64,000 bases of DNA, from contig NZ_AJLJ01000176.1 in NCBI RefSeq assembly GCF_000317245.1, forward strand, positions 59,629-123,628, in the 5' to 3' direction. Positions 8,593-18,591 of this stretch are shown here, piece after piece (positions within the stretch are counted from its first letter, which is position 1; every line of letters begins with the position of its first letter). Below the pieces are notes generated by a model, which did not search any database, had not been told where the DNA came from, and worked only from the letters and a program-made list of their open reading frames with translations. The DNA comes from Fischerella muscicola SAG 1427-1 = PCC 73103. Lineage in GTDB: Bacteria; Cyanobacteriota; Cyanobacteriia; Cyanobacteriales; Nostocaceae. The position numbers were made by a program, and so were the translations under genes.

Positions 8593-10626
8593 ATGCCGAA
8601 ACAAATTATTATCGCGGAGCAGCATCAAATAGCTGCCGTATTTTCCGAAGATCAAATACAAGAATTAGTTGTTGCTACAGGTCATCACCAAATTGGTGAT
8701 ATCTACTTAGGAGTAGTAGAAAATGTATTACCTGGGATAGATGCTGCTTTCGTCAATATCGGCGATCCAGAACGTAACGGATTTATTCATGTTACAGACT
8801 TAGGCCCATTACGACTAAAGCGTACAGCAGCAGCGATCACAGAATTGCTAGCACCACAGCAAAAAGTATTGGTGCAAGTAATGAAGGAGCCAACAGGAAC
8901 AAAAGGACCAAGGCTTACAGGTAATATCACTTTACCAGGACGTTATGTTGTACTCATGCCCTACGGTCGGGGTGTAAATTTATCCCGGCGAATAAAAAAT
9001 GAAAATGAGCGTAACCGCTTACGAGCATTAGCAATTTTGATTAAACCTGCGGGTATGGGTTTGTTGGTTCGTACAGAAGCAGAAGGCAAACCCGAAGAAG
9101 CAATCATTGAGGATTTAGAAAACCTGCAAAAACAATGGGAAGCGATTCAGCAAGAAGCAGTTTCTACCCGCGCACCTGCACTACTCAACCGGGATGATGA
9201 CTTTATCCAGCGTGTACTGCGAGATATGTACGGTGCGGATGTCAATCGAATCGTTGTAGACTCCAGTACTGGGTTAAAACGGGTAAAACAGTATTTGCAA
9301 AACTGGAGTGGTGGACAAGTGCCACAAGGATTATTGATCGACCACCACCGCGATCGCGCAGCGATTTTAGAATACTTCCGGATCAATGCTGCAATTAAAG
9401 AGGCTCTGAAACCCAGAGTAGATCTACCTTCTGGTGGCTACATTATTATCCAGCCCACTGAAGCATTAACGGTGATCGATGTCAACTCTGGTTCATTTAC
9501 GCGATCGGCAACAGCCAGAGAAACAGTTTTATGGACAAACTGTGAAGCAGCCACAGAAATTGCTCGTCAGCTACGTTTACGGAATATAGCTGGTGTGATT
9601 GTTGTTGATTTCATTGATATGGAAACACGGCGTGATCAACAGCATGTCCTTGAACACTTTAATAAGGCTCTGAAATCAGACAAAGCCCGTCCTCAGATTG
9701 CTCAATTAACGGAACTGGGTCTAGTAGAACTCACCCGTAAGCGCCAAGGTCAAAATATTTACGAATTGTTTAGTGAATCTTGTCAAACCTGTGGTGGTTT
9801 AGGGCATGTTGTGCATTTACCTGGAGAAACCGAAAGCCGTTCCATCGCACCACCACCCGAATTACCAGAACGCTTCGTATCTTTGCCTCACAGAGAACCT
9901 CGTCTCCCATCTCCTCGGTTGAGCGAACCACGGGAAAGCTACGATGGATTTGGGGAAGGATACGAACACGAGAACGAATTAAGTGGATTGAATCTAACCA
10001 ATCATCCCAGCTATCAGGAAATTAGTGACAACAAAAGACGTCGCCGTCGTCGCATCGGACTAAATGGTGGTAACGGTAAAGAAGAGCCACGCATCAATGG
10101 TAATCCCTTATCACTGGTGAATGACCCAGATATGGACATTGATGGAGAGGCAGAATTAGTAGAGACTTCTGATCTACCCATACCCAACATTAGTAAACCA
10201 GGTTGGGTAGAAAGAGGAGAACGGGCTAAAATCTCAAGACCAGAGATAGTCAAACCAGTAGTAGAACCACCAGAGATTGTGACTGTGGAAATGACACCAC
10301 CGGAACAAGATGTATACGCTTTGATGGGAGTTTCACCTTTGGTGAAATTGAACCGAGAAGTCAGAAATCCCAAGTCTGTAATCATTAATGTTACTCTCCC
10401 CGGTCAAACTGCTACACAAATAGAAACAACTCCAGAAATTGCTCAAACAGCAACTAGTACCATAGAAAGTCCGGTACAAAAAGAAACAGTGTCATCAGTT
10501 GTAGATGAAACATCAGATTCGTCCATGATGACAGATGAAACAGAAGCCACTACTAGTACTGCTGTTCGTCGTCGTCGTCGTCGTTCTTCCGCTTTGGAGA
10601 CAGATCCATCAACAGCTGACAGCTAA
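8593..10626 (+). CDS. rne: ribonuclease E/G (cyanobacterial RNase E)
   Basis: A 677-residue endoribonuclease for mRNA decay and rRNA/tRNA processing. An S1 RNA-binding domain spans about residues 35-120. The DNase I-like catalytic domain has metal-binding Asp296 (VIDVNSGS) and Asp339/Asp342 (VVDFIDM). The zinc-link CQTCGG has Cys397 and Cys400. After about residue 420 the protein is a disordered, non-catalytic tail containing Arg clusters, one near 480 (KRRRRRRIG) and one at the very end, RRRRRRSSA at 659-667. The terminal nonapeptide is the known cyanobacterial docking site for polynucleotide phosphorylase. The ATG at 8593 has GAGG eight bases upstream. rnhB follows after 25 bases, consistent with an rne-rnhB operon. 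Confidence 0.96.
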   Translation: MPKQIIIAEQHQIAAVFSEDQIQELVVATGHHQIGDIYLGVVENVLPGIDAAFVNIGDPERNGFIHVTDLGPLRLKRTAAAITELLAPQQKVLVQVMKEPTGTKGPRLTGNITLPGRYVVLMPYGRGVNLSRRIKNENERNRLRALAILIKPAGMGLLVRTEAEGKPEEAIIEDLENLQKQWEAIQQEAVSTRAPALLNRDDDFIQRVLRDMYGADVNRIVVDSSTGLKRVKQYLQNWSGGQVPQGLLIDHHRDRAAILEYFRINAAIKEALKPRVDLPSGGYIIIQPTEALTVIDVNSGSFTRSATARETVLWTNCEAATEIARQLRLRNIAGVIVVDFIDMETRRDQQHVLEHFNKALKSDKARPQIAQLTELGLVELTRKRQGQNIYELFSESCQTCGGLGHVVHLPGETESRSIAPPPELPERFVSLPHREPRLPSPRLSEPRESYDGFGEGYEHENELSGLNLTNHPSYQEISDNKRRRRRRIGLNGGNGKEEPRINGNPLSLVNDPDMDIDGEAELVETSDLPIPNISKPGWVERGERAKISRPEIVKPVVEPPEIVTVEMTPPEQDVYALMGVSPLVKLNREVRNPKSVIINVTLPGQTATQIETTPEIAQTATSTIESPVQKETVSSVVDETSDSSMMTDETEATTSTAVRRRRRRSSALETDPSTADS

Positions 10627-10651
10627 AGCTAAAAGTTAAAGACTTTAAAAT

Positions 10652-11314
10652 ATGGTCATGAGCAAGCCAGATACCGCTTCTGTTGATTCGTCAACACTTC
10701 AACAGGAAGCGAGTTGGCTGGAATTTTCTGCATTTTCAAACATCTGTGGACTAGTCGCAGGTGTCGATGAAGTAGGGCGGGGCTGTTTGTTTGGGCCTGT
10801 AGTAGCTGCTGCTGTGATACTACCAAATGATGCTCTGCCTGCATTGATGGCAGCAAAAATCAAAGATAGTAAAAAGTTGTCTAGTTCTCGTAGGAGTCAG
10901 CTAGCCCAACATATCCAGACTGTTGCAATCGACTACAAAATAGGCTTTGCTTCAGTTATGGAAATTGATCAAATAAATATTTTGCAGGCTACACTTTTAG
11001 CAATGAAGCGAGCAGTATTAAAGCTAAAGGTGCAGCCTACACTCTGCTTGATTGATGGTAAGCAATCAATTCAAGATTTGCCACTTCTGCAACAAACAAT
11101 AGTTAAGGGAGATGAGCGATCGCTCGCGATTGCTGCTGCTAGCATTATTGCCAAAGTGTGGCGAGATGACTTAATTGTCAGGCTTGCTTCTAAGTATCCC
11201 ATGTACGACTTGGCGCATAATAAGGGTTATGGAAGTCCAAAGCATTTAATAGCATTGCAAGAATACGGGGCTTCACCTTTACATCGCAAGTCTTTTCGTC
11301 CTTGTCGAATTTGA
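10652..11314 (+). CDS. rnhB: ribonuclease HII
   Basis: A 220-residue RNase HII, which cleaves the RNA strand of RNA-DNA hybrids and removes misincorporated ribonucleotides. The signature VDEVGRG (Asp39, Glu40) carries the first two acidic catalytic residues; LIDGK near residue 133 supplies another; the segment ERSLAIAAASIIAKVWRD with the terminal KGYGSPKH completes the fold. The N-terminal 30 residues are a weakly conserved extension, so the second ATG (10661, MSKPD) is an alternative start. It sits 25 bases after rne and is probably co-transcribed with it. Confidence 0.95.
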   Translation: MVMSKPDTASVDSSTLQQEASWLEFSAFSNICGLVAGVDEVGRGCLFGPVVAAAVILPNDALPALMAAKIKDSKKLSSSRRSQLAQHIQTVAIDYKIGFASVMEIDQINILQATLLAMKRAVLKLKVQPTLCLIDGKQSIQDLPLLQQTIVKGDERSLAIAAASIIAKVWRDDLIVRLASKYPMYDLAHNKGYGSPKHLIALQEYGASPLHRKSFRPCRI

Positions 11315-11317
11315 TGG

Positions 11318-11400
11318 ACGCGGGGAAGGAGAGACACGGTGACACGGAGAATGTTGACTCTAAATTCTCCTTGTCTTCCTTATCCCCCGTGTCCCCGCGT
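11318..11400. terminator. bidirectional hairpin between rnhB and DUF1997 gene
   Basis: The region between convergent genes is a long imperfect inverted repeat: ACGCGGGGA at 11318 and ACACGG near 11334 pair with CCGTGTCCCCGCGT at 11387-11400. An inner pair, GAGAAT/ATTCTC, closes the loop. Its position between two stop codons suggests a shared terminator. Confidence 0.55.
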
Positions 11401-11415
11401 TAATCTTAATGATAA

Positions 11416-12009
11416 TTACTCAATATTCAAAATGGGTAAGTCTGGATTTTGCTCATCGCTACTAAGTTGTCCTTTTTGAGTTTGCAATGTTACCCAGCGA
11501 CGATAATCTACTATTAATTGATGTAACAATCTTTGCTTAATTGTTAAGAGTACGCTTTTCAATAAACCATTGCCAGTGGTTTCTAAGATTGGTTTGGGGG
11601 TAAAGGAAAATGGCGGTGGTAACTCTACCTCTACTTCTAAATCTGCTCTACCTTGTAAACGAGTGCCAGTCAGGGATTGAGATGGTGACAAATGCCCTTT
11701 TAAATTCAGATTGAAGCGCTGGTTAATATACTCAATGCCAAGGATTTCACAACCTTGCGATCGCAACTGAATTTTACCATTAGATTCGGCCCAGACTTTC
11801 ATGTCTACGGTAGGCTGAATACTTAGTGACATAAAACTAAGGGGACGCATTTTTAAACGGAAAATATCATCAGCTAATGGCTGAATTCGATTTGGATCTA
11901 CTAATGCATAAACCAGACGTTGGGGCTGACGCAAATAGTGCTGAATGGGAATAGGCTGTTGTGGAACAGCAATTTCTACCGACTGGAAGGCGGTAAACTT
12001 GGTAGACAT
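11416..12009 (-). CDS. DUF1997 family protein
   Basis: A 197-residue soluble protein of the DUF1997 family, found in cyanobacteria and plant plastids. Typical features are the FRLKMRPLSFMSLSIQPTVDMKVW segment, the beta-rich middle (SQGCEILGIEYINQRFNLNLKGHLSP), and a C-terminal helix LKSVLLTIKQRLLHQLIVDYRRW. The fold appears lipid/START-like, but no biochemical role is known to me. The gene is convergent with rnhB and divergent from pheA. No membrane segment or signal peptide. Confidence 0.82.
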   Translation of the reverse strand: MSTKFTAFQSVEIAVPQQPIPIQHYLRQPQRLVYALVDPNRIQPLADDIFRLKMRPLSFMSLSIQPTVDMKVWAESNGKIQLRSQGCEILGIEYINQRFNLNLKGHLSPSQSLTGTRLQGRADLEVEVELPPPFSFTPKPILETTGNGLLKSVLLTIKQRLLHQLIVDYRRWVTLQTQKGQLSSDEQNPDLPILNIE

Positions 12010-12177
12010 GCGTTCGTCAAAATAATTGTTTTATAATTCTATTATTTTTTAATTTTTGGAGTTTTTGAGAAAAAATGATAGCCAGAAGGCTAAAATGTTT
12101 TTGGAAACTATATTGATTAACAGTTATACATCAAATATTTTCTATTTTTAAACAAACTTATACTTTGAACAAAATCC

Positions 12178-13044
12178 ATGACTTTATCGATCGCACATTT
12201 GGGTCCACCTGGTACTTATGCAGAACAAGCAGCCATTTTATACGTAAATTGGTTGAGCCAAAATCAAGGACTTCAAGCTACCTTGTGTCCCTATCCTAGC
12301 ATTGCCCAAACACTCCGAGCTGTTGCCCAATCTCAGGTAAATCTAGCTATCGTACCTGTGGAAAATTCAATTGAGGGTAGTGTGACAATGACTATGGATA
12401 CCCTATGGCAACTGGATAATTTACAAATTCAGATGGCTTTGGTAATGCCAATTGTTAATACGTTGATTTCCTGCGCTGATAGCATAGAGAGCATCAAAAC
12501 AGTTTATTCTCACCCCCAAGCTTTAGCGCAATGCCAAAAATGGTTAGAGCAATTTCTTCCCAATGTACAATTAATTCCTGCTAATTCTACAACCGAGGCA
12601 TTGCAGACACTCAAGCAAGATTTGACAGTGGCGACTATCTCATCTGAGCGAGCAGCACAACTTTACAATCTACCTATATTAGTTAATGGTATCAATGATC
12701 ACCCAGAAAATTGTACTCGTTTTTGGGTTGTAAGTCAGGGTGATGTGCCTAATAACTATCAAAAATCTTCTCTCAAAATCAGTCACACTTCGTTAGCTTT
12801 TAGTGTTGGTGCTAATTTACCAGGAGCCTTGGTTAAGCCACTACAAGTATTTGCCCAATTAAATATTAACCTCAGCCGGATTGAGTCTCGTCCTACGAAG
12901 CGATCGCTAGGGGAATACTTATTTTTTATTGATGCGGAAGCAGACACATCTCAAATACAAATGCAATCTGCCTTACAAGAATTAACTGCATACACAGAAA
13001 TACTAAAAATTTTTGGTAGTTATGGTGTTTTGCCTATGGGATAG
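12178..13044 (+). CDS. pheA: prephenate dehydratase
   Basis: A 288-residue monofunctional prephenate dehydratase, converting prephenate to phenylpyruvate in phenylalanine synthesis. The catalytic domain covers residues about 4-180, beginning SIAHLGPPGTYAEQAA. It contains VPVENSIEGSV and the active-site Thr-Arg-Phe (NCTRFWVV, about residues 180-187). A C-terminal ACT domain (about 200-280) holds the effector-binding ESRPTK, so phenylalanine feedback inhibition is expected. Chorismate mutase is not fused, as is usual in cyanobacteria. ATG at 12178 is the first start in frame; the upstream 168 bases are AT-rich. Confidence 0.95.
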   Translation: MTLSIAHLGPPGTYAEQAAILYVNWLSQNQGLQATLCPYPSIAQTLRAVAQSQVNLAIVPVENSIEGSVTMTMDTLWQLDNLQIQMALVMPIVNTLISCADSIESIKTVYSHPQALAQCQKWLEQFLPNVQLIPANSTTEALQTLKQDLTVATISSERAAQLYNLPILVNGINDHPENCTRFWVVSQGDVPNNYQKSSLKISHTSLAFSVGANLPGALVKPLQVFAQLNINLSRIESRPTKRSLGEYLFFIDAEADTSQIQMQSALQELTAYTEILKIFGSYGVLPMG

Positions 13045-13235
13045 GGGATTGGGGATCGGTGATCAGGAATCGGGGCGAGAATTGGGCATCGGGCATAGTA
13101 ATATCCCAATTACCAATTACCCATTACCAATTAAGTAACTCGCCGGGAATAAACATAACTAGAGTTACGAAAACTAAACATGCCTAAAACGCTGACCAAT
13201 GGCCAATGACAAATGACAAATGACGACCCCAACTA

Positions 13236-13263
13236 GTAGAGACGTGCCATAGCACGTCTCTAC
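13236..13263. repeat. perfect palindrome of the GTAGAGACG family / possible shared terminator
   Basis: GTAGAGACGTGC (13236-13247), CATA, GCACGTCTCTAC (13252-13263) form a perfect 12-base-pair stem. It lies between the convergent pheA and LON-domain genes. Relatives occur at 18089-18116, 36788-36813 and 63898-63927. Confidence 0.85.
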
Positions 13264-13284
13264 ATTTGTGCCGACTTACTGAAT

Positions 13285-13935
13285 TTACAACTTCTGATTA
13301 AAAGTATCTTTGAGAACAGTTCTAGCTGCTAAGTGATTGCGAGTAGAAGTCAAAATTTCTGTTTCCCGCTCTAAACGAGCAACAGTGTCTTGCATTTCTA
13401 GCAATGCTTGTTGTTCTAAAGCAACACCATAAAGATTGCTGGCTACCCAATAAGAAAGTTCTAGAGGCAAATCAGGTAAATCTTCTGGGAGTTCAATTTG
13501 TTGTTCAGTTAACTTGGCTGAGAGGCGAACAACATCTTTTAGCAGCTGAGATAACTCGTTAGCCAAAGGACGTAAATCTTTTGTGGGCGGATGATCTTCA
13601 ATCCATTCGACTAAACCAACAGGATAGGGTTTCTCACGTACATATTCTAAAACACGAAATCTTTGCTGTCCCAAAGTCAACATTTTCATCCGATCATCGG
13701 GTAAACGTTGGTAATGAACAATTTCAGCACAGCAACCGACATTAGCGATCGCACCTTTTGCTGGATCAACCATTAATACGCCAAACCTGCGATCGCTTTC
13801 CAGAATCGTGTTCATCATGATTCTGTAGCGAAATTCAAAGATGTGCAAGGGCAATTGCTTTGTAGGGAACAACACTACTTCTGACAACGGGAACAGAGGT
13901 AGTTCACGAACGGCAATTTTAGAAGAGGATGTCAT
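13285..13935 (-). CDS. LON substrate-binding domain protein
   Basis: A 216-residue protein consisting of the N-terminal substrate-binding (PUA-like) domain of Lon protease only; there is no AAA+ ATPase and no Ser-Lys protease domain. Diagnostic segments are LPLFPLSEVVLFPTKQLPLHIFEFRY (residues about 12-37) and RRFGVLMVD. The C-terminal 100 residues are helical with a predicted coiled coil (EQQALLEMQDTVARLERETE). Such stand-alone LON domains are common next to rpsJ in cyanobacteria; the role is unproven and may be in protein quality control. A terminator at 14051-14082 separates it from rpsJ, so it probably has its own promoter. Confidence 0.88.
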   Translation of the reverse strand: MTSSSKIAVRELPLFPLSEVVLFPTKQLPLHIFEFRYRIMMNTILESDRRFGVLMVDPAKGAIANVGCCAEIVHYQRLPDDRMKMLTLGQQRFRVLEYVREKPYPVGLVEWIEDHPPTKDLRPLANELSQLLKDVVRLSAKLTEQQIELPEDLPDLPLELSYWVASNLYGVALEQQALLEMQDTVARLERETEILTSTRNHLAARTVLKDTFNQKL

Positions 13936-14050
13936 TTTTACCTTGTTAGAACTTTGGTATAAGTTTTATCTGATGATTCTCTTTAAAAATTTTTTTATAT
14001 TTTTATTTTTGCCGTACTATATCTAAATTCTAGCATCTGTTTCCCAGCAA

Positions 14051-14082
14051 ATAAAAAGCCCTGAAGATATATCTTTCAGGGC
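14051..14082 (-). terminator. intrinsic terminator of the rpsJ transcript
   Basis: The stem GCCCTGAA (14058-14065) with TTCAGGGC (14075-14082) is extended by AGATAT/ATATCT. On the minus strand it is followed by TTTTTAT (14051-14057). It lies 86 bases after the rpsJ stop and before the LON-domain gene. Confidence 0.8.
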
Positions 14083-14167
14083 AAGGTAAATATTCACACT
14101 AAATAAGGTCATTAGTTATTTTTTTTTGTCTTTACTAATGACAAATAACCAATGACTAATGACTAAT

Positions 14168-14485
14168 TTATAGTTTTACTTCAATATCCACGCCTGAAGG
14201 CAGATCCAGTTTCATCAAAGCATCAATAGTTTTAGAAGAAGGCTGGTAAATATCAATAATGCGGCGATGGGTACGTGTTTCAAAATGTTCTCGTGAATCT
14301 TTATCTACGTGTGGCGATCGCAGCACACAGTAGATCCGGCGTTTTGTAGGTAAGGGAATAGGGCCAATCGCTGTAGCGTTAGTACGATTTGCAGTATCTA
14401 CTATCTTCTCGCAAGATGTATCTAGTAAGCGACGGTCAAATGCCTGTAAACGAATTCTAATCTTTTGCTGCTGCAAAGTAGCCAT
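14168..14485 (-). CDS. rpsJ: 30S ribosomal protein S10
   Basis: A 105-residue S10 ([22 protein letters not shown]...), of normal length. Conserved parts include RIRLQAFD, a central [10 protein letters not shown] loop and the C-terminal [16 protein letters not shown]10 forms part of the 30S head and also serves as NusE in transcription antitermination. In cyanobacteria and plastid ancestors rpsJ lies at the end of the str cluster after tuf, as here, instead of opening the S10 operon. A 154-base spacer with a repeat hairpin separates it from tuf. Confidence 0.97.
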   Translation of the reverse strand: MATLQQQKIRIRLQAFDRRLLDTSCEKIVDTANRTNATAIGPIPLPTKRRIYCVLRSPHVDKDSREHFETRTHRRIIDIYQPSSKTIDALMKLDLPSGVDIEVKL

Positions 14486-14522
14486 TTTCGGTTGTCCTGG
14501 TTCTGATGATTTTAGATTTTAG

Positions 14523-14564
14523 ATTTTGGATTTTGGATTAAATCTAAAATCCAAAATCCAAAAT
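14523..14564. repeat. inverted heptad repeat between tuf and rpsJ
   Basis: ATTTTGGATTTTGGATT (14523-14539) and AATCCAAAATCCAAAAT (14548-14564) are perfect 17-base arms with an 8-base loop, made of the GGATTTT heptad unit. It is transcribed between tuf and rpsJ. Similar heptads occur at 40907-40935 and 41050-41093. Confidence 0.8.
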
Positions 14565-14639
14565 TTTATTGGGGGAATATAAAAGAGCAGAGAGGAATTA
14601 TACCACCTCTGCTCCTTGTTTAATCAAGATAAACAGATG

Positions 14640-15869
14640 CTATTTGACGATTTTGGAAACGACACCAGCACCGATGGTACGACCGCCTTCACGGATAGCG
14701 AAGCGCATTCCTTGTTCAATAGCGATCGCGTTGATCAGTTCAACTGTCATCTTGATCCGGTCTCCGGGCATAACCATTTCTGCGGCATCACCTTCATCGG
14801 AGGTAAAGGTCGTGATGGTACCTGTTACGTCGGTTGTCCGTACGTAAAATTGAGGACGATAACCTGGGAAGAAAGGAGTTTTACGACCGCCTTCTTTCTC
14901 AGTCAGAACGTACACTTCCCCTTCAAATTGAGTATGAGGAGTGATAGAACCAGGTTTGGCAATCACCATACCTCGTTCAATATCAGCTTTTTGGACACCG
15001 CGCAACAGTATACCAGCGTTATCCCCAGCCATACCTTCTTCGAGACTCTTCTTGAACATCTCGATCCCGGTGACTGTGGTGGAGCGAGTATCTTTGATAC
15101 CTACTAGCTCTACGTTATCGCCGATCTTGACTTTACCCCGTTCAATACGTCCGGTAGCTACTGTACCACGACCTGTGATTGAGAACACGTCTTCTACAGC
15201 CATCAGGAAGGGCTTATCAACATCACGCTCTGGTGTGGGAATGTAAGCATCTACGGCATCCATCAGTTCGTAGATTTTGTCTACCCACTTATCTTCACCC
15301 TTCTGAGTCTTGGGGTTAGCTGTCATTTTTTCCAGCGCTTGCAGACCAGAACCTTTGATAACTGGGATGTCGTCACCAGGGAAATCATAGCTGGAAAGCA
15401 GTTCGCGAACTTCCAACTCTACCAGTTCCAACAATTCTTCATCATCCACCATGTCTTCTTTGTTTAAGAAGACAACTAGGTTGGGTACACCCACCTGGCG
15501 TGCTAGGAGAATGTGTTCACGAGTTTGGGGCATTGGGCCATCCGCAGCCGAAACCACCAGAATAGCACCATCCATTTGCGCTGCACCAGTGATCATGTTC
15601 TTCACATAGTCAGCGTGTCCAGGACAGTCTACGTGAGCATAGTGACGGTTTTCTGTTTCATACTCAACGTGAGCGGTATTAATGGTAATACCCCGTGCTT
15701 TTTCTTCAGGTGCGTTATCGATTTGATCGTAACCTTTACCGGTAGCCTTACCGATCGCAGCCAAAGTCATGGTAATAGCTGCTGTTAATGTGGTTTTACC
15801 GTGGTCAACGTGGCCAATAGTGCCGATATTAACGTGGGGTTTAGTCCTTTCAAACTTTGCGCGTGCCAT
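14640..15869 (-). CDS. tuf: translation elongation factor Tu
   Basis: A 409-residue EF-Tu, the length typical of cyanobacteria and plastids. It is the GTPase that brings aminoacyl-tRNA to the ribosome. G1 is GHVDHGKT (about residues 18-25), G3 DCPGHAD (about 81-87), G4 NKED (about 136-139) and G5 SG in VIKGSGL (about 174). Domains 2 and 3 follow, ending in [14 protein letters not shown]. The start ATG follows a GGAAAC-type sequence and lies 22 bases after fusA, so the two are co-transcribed. Confidence 0.98.
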   Translation of the reverse strand: MARAKFERTKPHVNIGTIGHVDHGKTTLTAAITMTLAAIGKATGKGYDQIDNAPEEKARGITINTAHVEYETENRHYAHVDCPGHADYVKNMITGAAQMDGAILVVSAADGPMPQTREHILLARQVGVPNLVVFLNKEDMVDDEELLELVELEVRELLSSYDFPGDDIPVIKGSGLQALEKMTANPKTQKGEDKWVDKIYELMDAVDAYIPTPERDVDKPFLMAVEDVFSITGRGTVATGRIERGKVKIGDNVELVGIKDTRSTTVTGIEMFKKSLEEGMAGDNAGILLRGVQKADIERGMVIAKPGSITPHTQFEGEVYVLTEKEGGRKTPFFPGYRPQFYVRTTDVTGTITTFTSDEGDAAEMVMPGDRIKMTVELINAIAIEQGMRFAIREGGRTIGAGVVSKIVK

Positions 15870-15891
15870 GAATGCTCGTTTCCTTTTTTAA

Positions 15892-17970
15892 TTAAGCGTT
15901 CCCTTTGCTTTTAGCTATGATTGCTTCAGCCACGTTGCGAGGTACTTCATCGTAGTGGCTAAATTCCATCGAGAATATACCTCGACCTTGGGTCTTCGAC
16001 CGGATGTCAGTGGCGTAGCCAAACATTTCTGCCAATGGGACTTTAGCAGTCACTTTGGCGAGTCCTTGTTCAGAACCCATCCCCTCAATTTGTCCGCGAC
16101 GGGAATTGAGGTCGCCCATTACATCCCCAAGGAAGTTTTCGGGAACTTCAACCTCAACTTTCATCATAGGCTCTAAAAGGACGGGTGAAGCTTTCATTAC
16201 AGCTTCTTTCATTGCCATTGAGCCAGCGATTTTGAAGGCCATTTCCGAGGAGTCCACTTCATGGTAAGACCCATCAACCAGCGTCGCTTTGACGTCAATG
16301 AGTGGATATCCAGCTAGAATACCCGATTCGCAGGTTTCTTTCATACCTGCTTCTACTGGGGAAATGTACTCTTTCGGTACAGTACCACCAACAATTTTGG
16401 AGACGAATTCAAAGCCGCTTCCTGGTTCTCCTGGTGCTAAGTCAATCACTACATGACCGTACTGACCTTTACCACCGCTTTGGCGGATGAATTTACCTTC
16501 AATTCTGTTGACTTGTTTGCGAATGGTTTCGCGGTAAGCTACTTGTGGCGCACCAACGTTTGCTTCTACCTTGAATTCGCGTAACATCCGGTCTACAAGA
16601 ATTTCTAGGTGTAACTCTCCCATTCCAGCAATTACCGTTTGATTGGTTTCTGGATCGACGTTCACGCGGAAAGTCGGATCTTCTTCGGAGAGAGATTGTA
16701 GAGCTTTGGACAGTTTGTCCATGTCGTTCTTGGTTTTGGGTTCTACCGCCACCGAGATCACTGGCTCTGGAATAAACAAGGATTCCAGAATCACTGGTGA
16801 GCCTTCATCGGTAAGAGTGTCACCGGTCAACGTGTCTTTTAAGCCGACTGCGGCTCCTAGATCACCTGCTCTGAGTTCATCTACGTCAATGCGGTTATCC
16901 GCCTTCAAAACTACCAGACGAGAAATTCTTTCTTTCTTGTTTTTAGTGGCGTTGAGGACGTAGCTACCTTTCTTCAGAACACCAGAATACACACGAACAA
17001 ACGTCAGACGACCATAAGGGTCAGCCATAATCTTGAACGCAAGCGCCGACAAAGGTTCATTGTCGTCAGCATGGCGTTCTACAGTTTCGCCATTGGGCAG
17101 TGTACCCTGGATTGCTGGTACGTCAGGAGGTGCTGGCAGGTAATCGACTACAGCATCAAGCAGGAGTTGTACACCTTTGTTTTTGAAAGCTGAACCACAA
17201 AGCATTGGCACAATCGTACCTCCAACAGTGCCTTTACGCAGAGCAGTGCGGATTTCTGCTTCTGTGAGTTCTTCGCCCTCAAAGTACTTGTTCATCAAAT
17301 CGTCATCGGTTTCAGCTACCGCTTCAATCAGCTTGTTACGGTACTCCTGAACCAAATCCTGCATATCTGCGGGAATATCCTCATCCTTGATGTCTGTTCC
17401 TTGGTCATTGCCGTAGACATACGCCCGCATTTTAACTAGATCAACCAGACCCAGGAAATCACTTTCGCTACCAATAGGCAATTGAATAGGAATAGCATTA
17501 GCTCGCAAGCGATCGCGCACTTGTTCGTAAACTTTGTAGAAGTTCGCCCCAGTGCGATCCATCTTGTTAACAAAGACGATACGTGGAACTTTATAACGAT
17601 CCGCTTGTCGCCATACTGTTTCTGTTTGTGGTTGCACACCACCCACAGAACATAAAACTGTGATTACACCATCCAAAACCCGCATGGAACGTTCCACTTC
17701 AATCGTGAAGTCCACGTGTCCTGGAGTGTCGATAATGTTAATTTGATGATCTCTCCAACTGGTGCTAATCGCAGCAGCTGTAATAGTAATTCCCCGCTCA
17801 CGCTCCTGATCCATCCAGTCAGTGACAGCGGTTCCTTCATGGACTTCGCCAATTTTATGAATTATGCCAGAGTAAAATAAAATTCTCTCTGTTGTTGTTG
17901 TCTTGCCCGCATCTATATGCGCCGCAATACCGATATTGCGTACTTTCTCTAGCGGGTTCGTACGTGCCAC
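15892..17970 (-). CDS. fusA: translation elongation factor G
   Basis: A 692-residue EF-G that drives ribosomal translocation. G1 AHIDAGKTT (about residues 17-25), G2 with [10 protein letters not shown]3 DTPGHVDFT (about 81-89) and G4 NKMD (about 135-138) are intact. Domain IV contains the conserved [11 protein letters not shown] segment. The C-terminus is that of standard EF-G1, not the EF-G2 or organelle type. It lies between rpsG and tuf in the str cluster; the spacer to rpsG is 150 bases and contains a dispersed palindrome. Confidence 0.98.
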   Translation of the reverse strand: MARTNPLEKVRNIGIAAHIDAGKTTTTERILFYSGIIHKIGEVHEGTAVTDWMDQERERGITITAAAISTSWRDHQINIIDTPGHVDFTIEVERSMRVLDGVITVLCSVGGVQPQTETVWRQADRYKVPRIVFVNKMDRTGANFYKVYEQVRDRLRANAIPIQLPIGSESDFLGLVDLVKMRAYVYGNDQGTDIKDEDIPADMQDLVQEYRNKLIEAVAETDDDLMNKYFEGEELTEAEIRTALRKGTVGGTIVPMLCGSAFKNKGVQLLLDAVVDYLPAPPDVPAIQGTLPNGETVERHADDNEPLSALAFKIMADPYGRLTFVRVYSGVLKKGSYVLNATKNKKERISRLVVLKADNRIDVDELRAGDLGAAVGLKDTLTGDTLTDEGSPVILESLFIPEPVISVAVEPKTKNDMDKLSKALQSLSEEDPTFRVNVDPETNQTVIAGMGELHLEILVDRMLREFKVEANVGAPQVAYRETIRKQVNRIEGKFIRQSGGKGQYGHVVIDLAPGEPGSGFEFVSKIVGGTVPKEYISPVEAGMKETCESGILAGYPLIDVKATLVDGSYHEVDSSEMAFKIAGSMAMKEAVMKASPVLLEPMMKVEVEVPENFLGDVMGDLNSRRGQIEGMGSEQGLAKVTAKVPLAEMFGYATDIRSKTQGRGIFSMEFSHYDEVPRNVAEAIIAKSKGNA

Positions 17971-18088
17971 AGCTGCCTCCTATACTTTTCGCCTCATGAT
18001 ATCTTGTATATTACACTTTGTTAAGATTTTATCTTTTCTGGTAAACCGTCTTTTTATTTAGTAACTACCACGATTATTTTTGCCTCTC

Positions 18089-18116
18089 GTAGAAACGCGC
18101 TCAGGCGCGTCTCTAC
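18089..18116. repeat. dispersed GTAGAGACGCG palindrome after rpsG
   Basis: GTAGAAACGCGC (18089-18100), TCAG, GCGCGTCTCTAC (18105-18116): a 12-base stem with one mismatch, starting five bases after the rpsG stop on the transcribed (minus) strand. It may partly terminate or stabilise the rpsG message inside the operon. Confidence 0.8.
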
Positions 18117-18120
18117 AATT

Positions 18121-18591
18121 TTAGTAGCGGTAATGTGCAAAGGCTTTATTTGCTTCTGCCATCCGGTGCGTTTCTTCACGCTTACGAATTGAACTACCAG
18201 TTTCGTTAGCAGCATCCATCAATTCTTGAGCTAGTCTGCCAGCCATTGTCCGACCAGGTCTAGATCTAGAAAATTGTACTAACCAACGCAATGCCAAACT
18301 TGTACCACGCTCCGCTCGTACTTCCATGGGAACTTGATAGGTAGCACCACCTACTCGTCGAGCTTTTACTTCTACCAATGGCGTTGCATTCCGCACTGCT
18401 CTTTCAAACGTTTCCAATGGATCGCTACCGGTTCTTTCCTCGATATTTTTCATCGCAGCATAAACAATCCTTGCGGCAAGTGATTTTTTGCCACTACGCA
18501 TCACCCGACGGATCATCATGCTTACTAGGCGACTGTTATAAACAGAGTCAGGTGGAACTGGGCGCTTTTGAGTAACACCACGACGAGACAT
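18121..18591 (-). CDS. rpsG: 30S ribosomal protein S7
   Basis: A 156-residue S7, the primary 16S rRNA 3' domain binder and, in many bacteria, the translational repressor of the str operon. [35 protein letters not shown] and the C-terminal [19 protein letters not shown] are all standard. The length is the usual 156. The upstream spacer to rpsL is long (about 670 bases), which suggests rpsG-fusA-tuf has its own promoter. Confidence 0.98.
   Translation of the reverse strand: MSRRGVTQKRPVPPDSVYNSRLVSMMIRRVMRSGKKSLAARIVYAAMKNIEERTGSDPLETFERAVRNATPLVEVKARRVGGATYQVPMEVRAERGTSLALRWLVQFSRSRPGRTMAGRLAQELMDAANETGSSIRKREETHRMAEANKAFAHYRY

Noticed and set aside
8417..8632. 71-codon frame overlapping rne start
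   Set aside because: Overlaps the well-supported rne start in another frame and has no similarity I recognise.
14616..15107. 163-codon plus-strand frame over tuf
   Set aside because: Antisense shadow of the strongly conserved EF-Tu gene.
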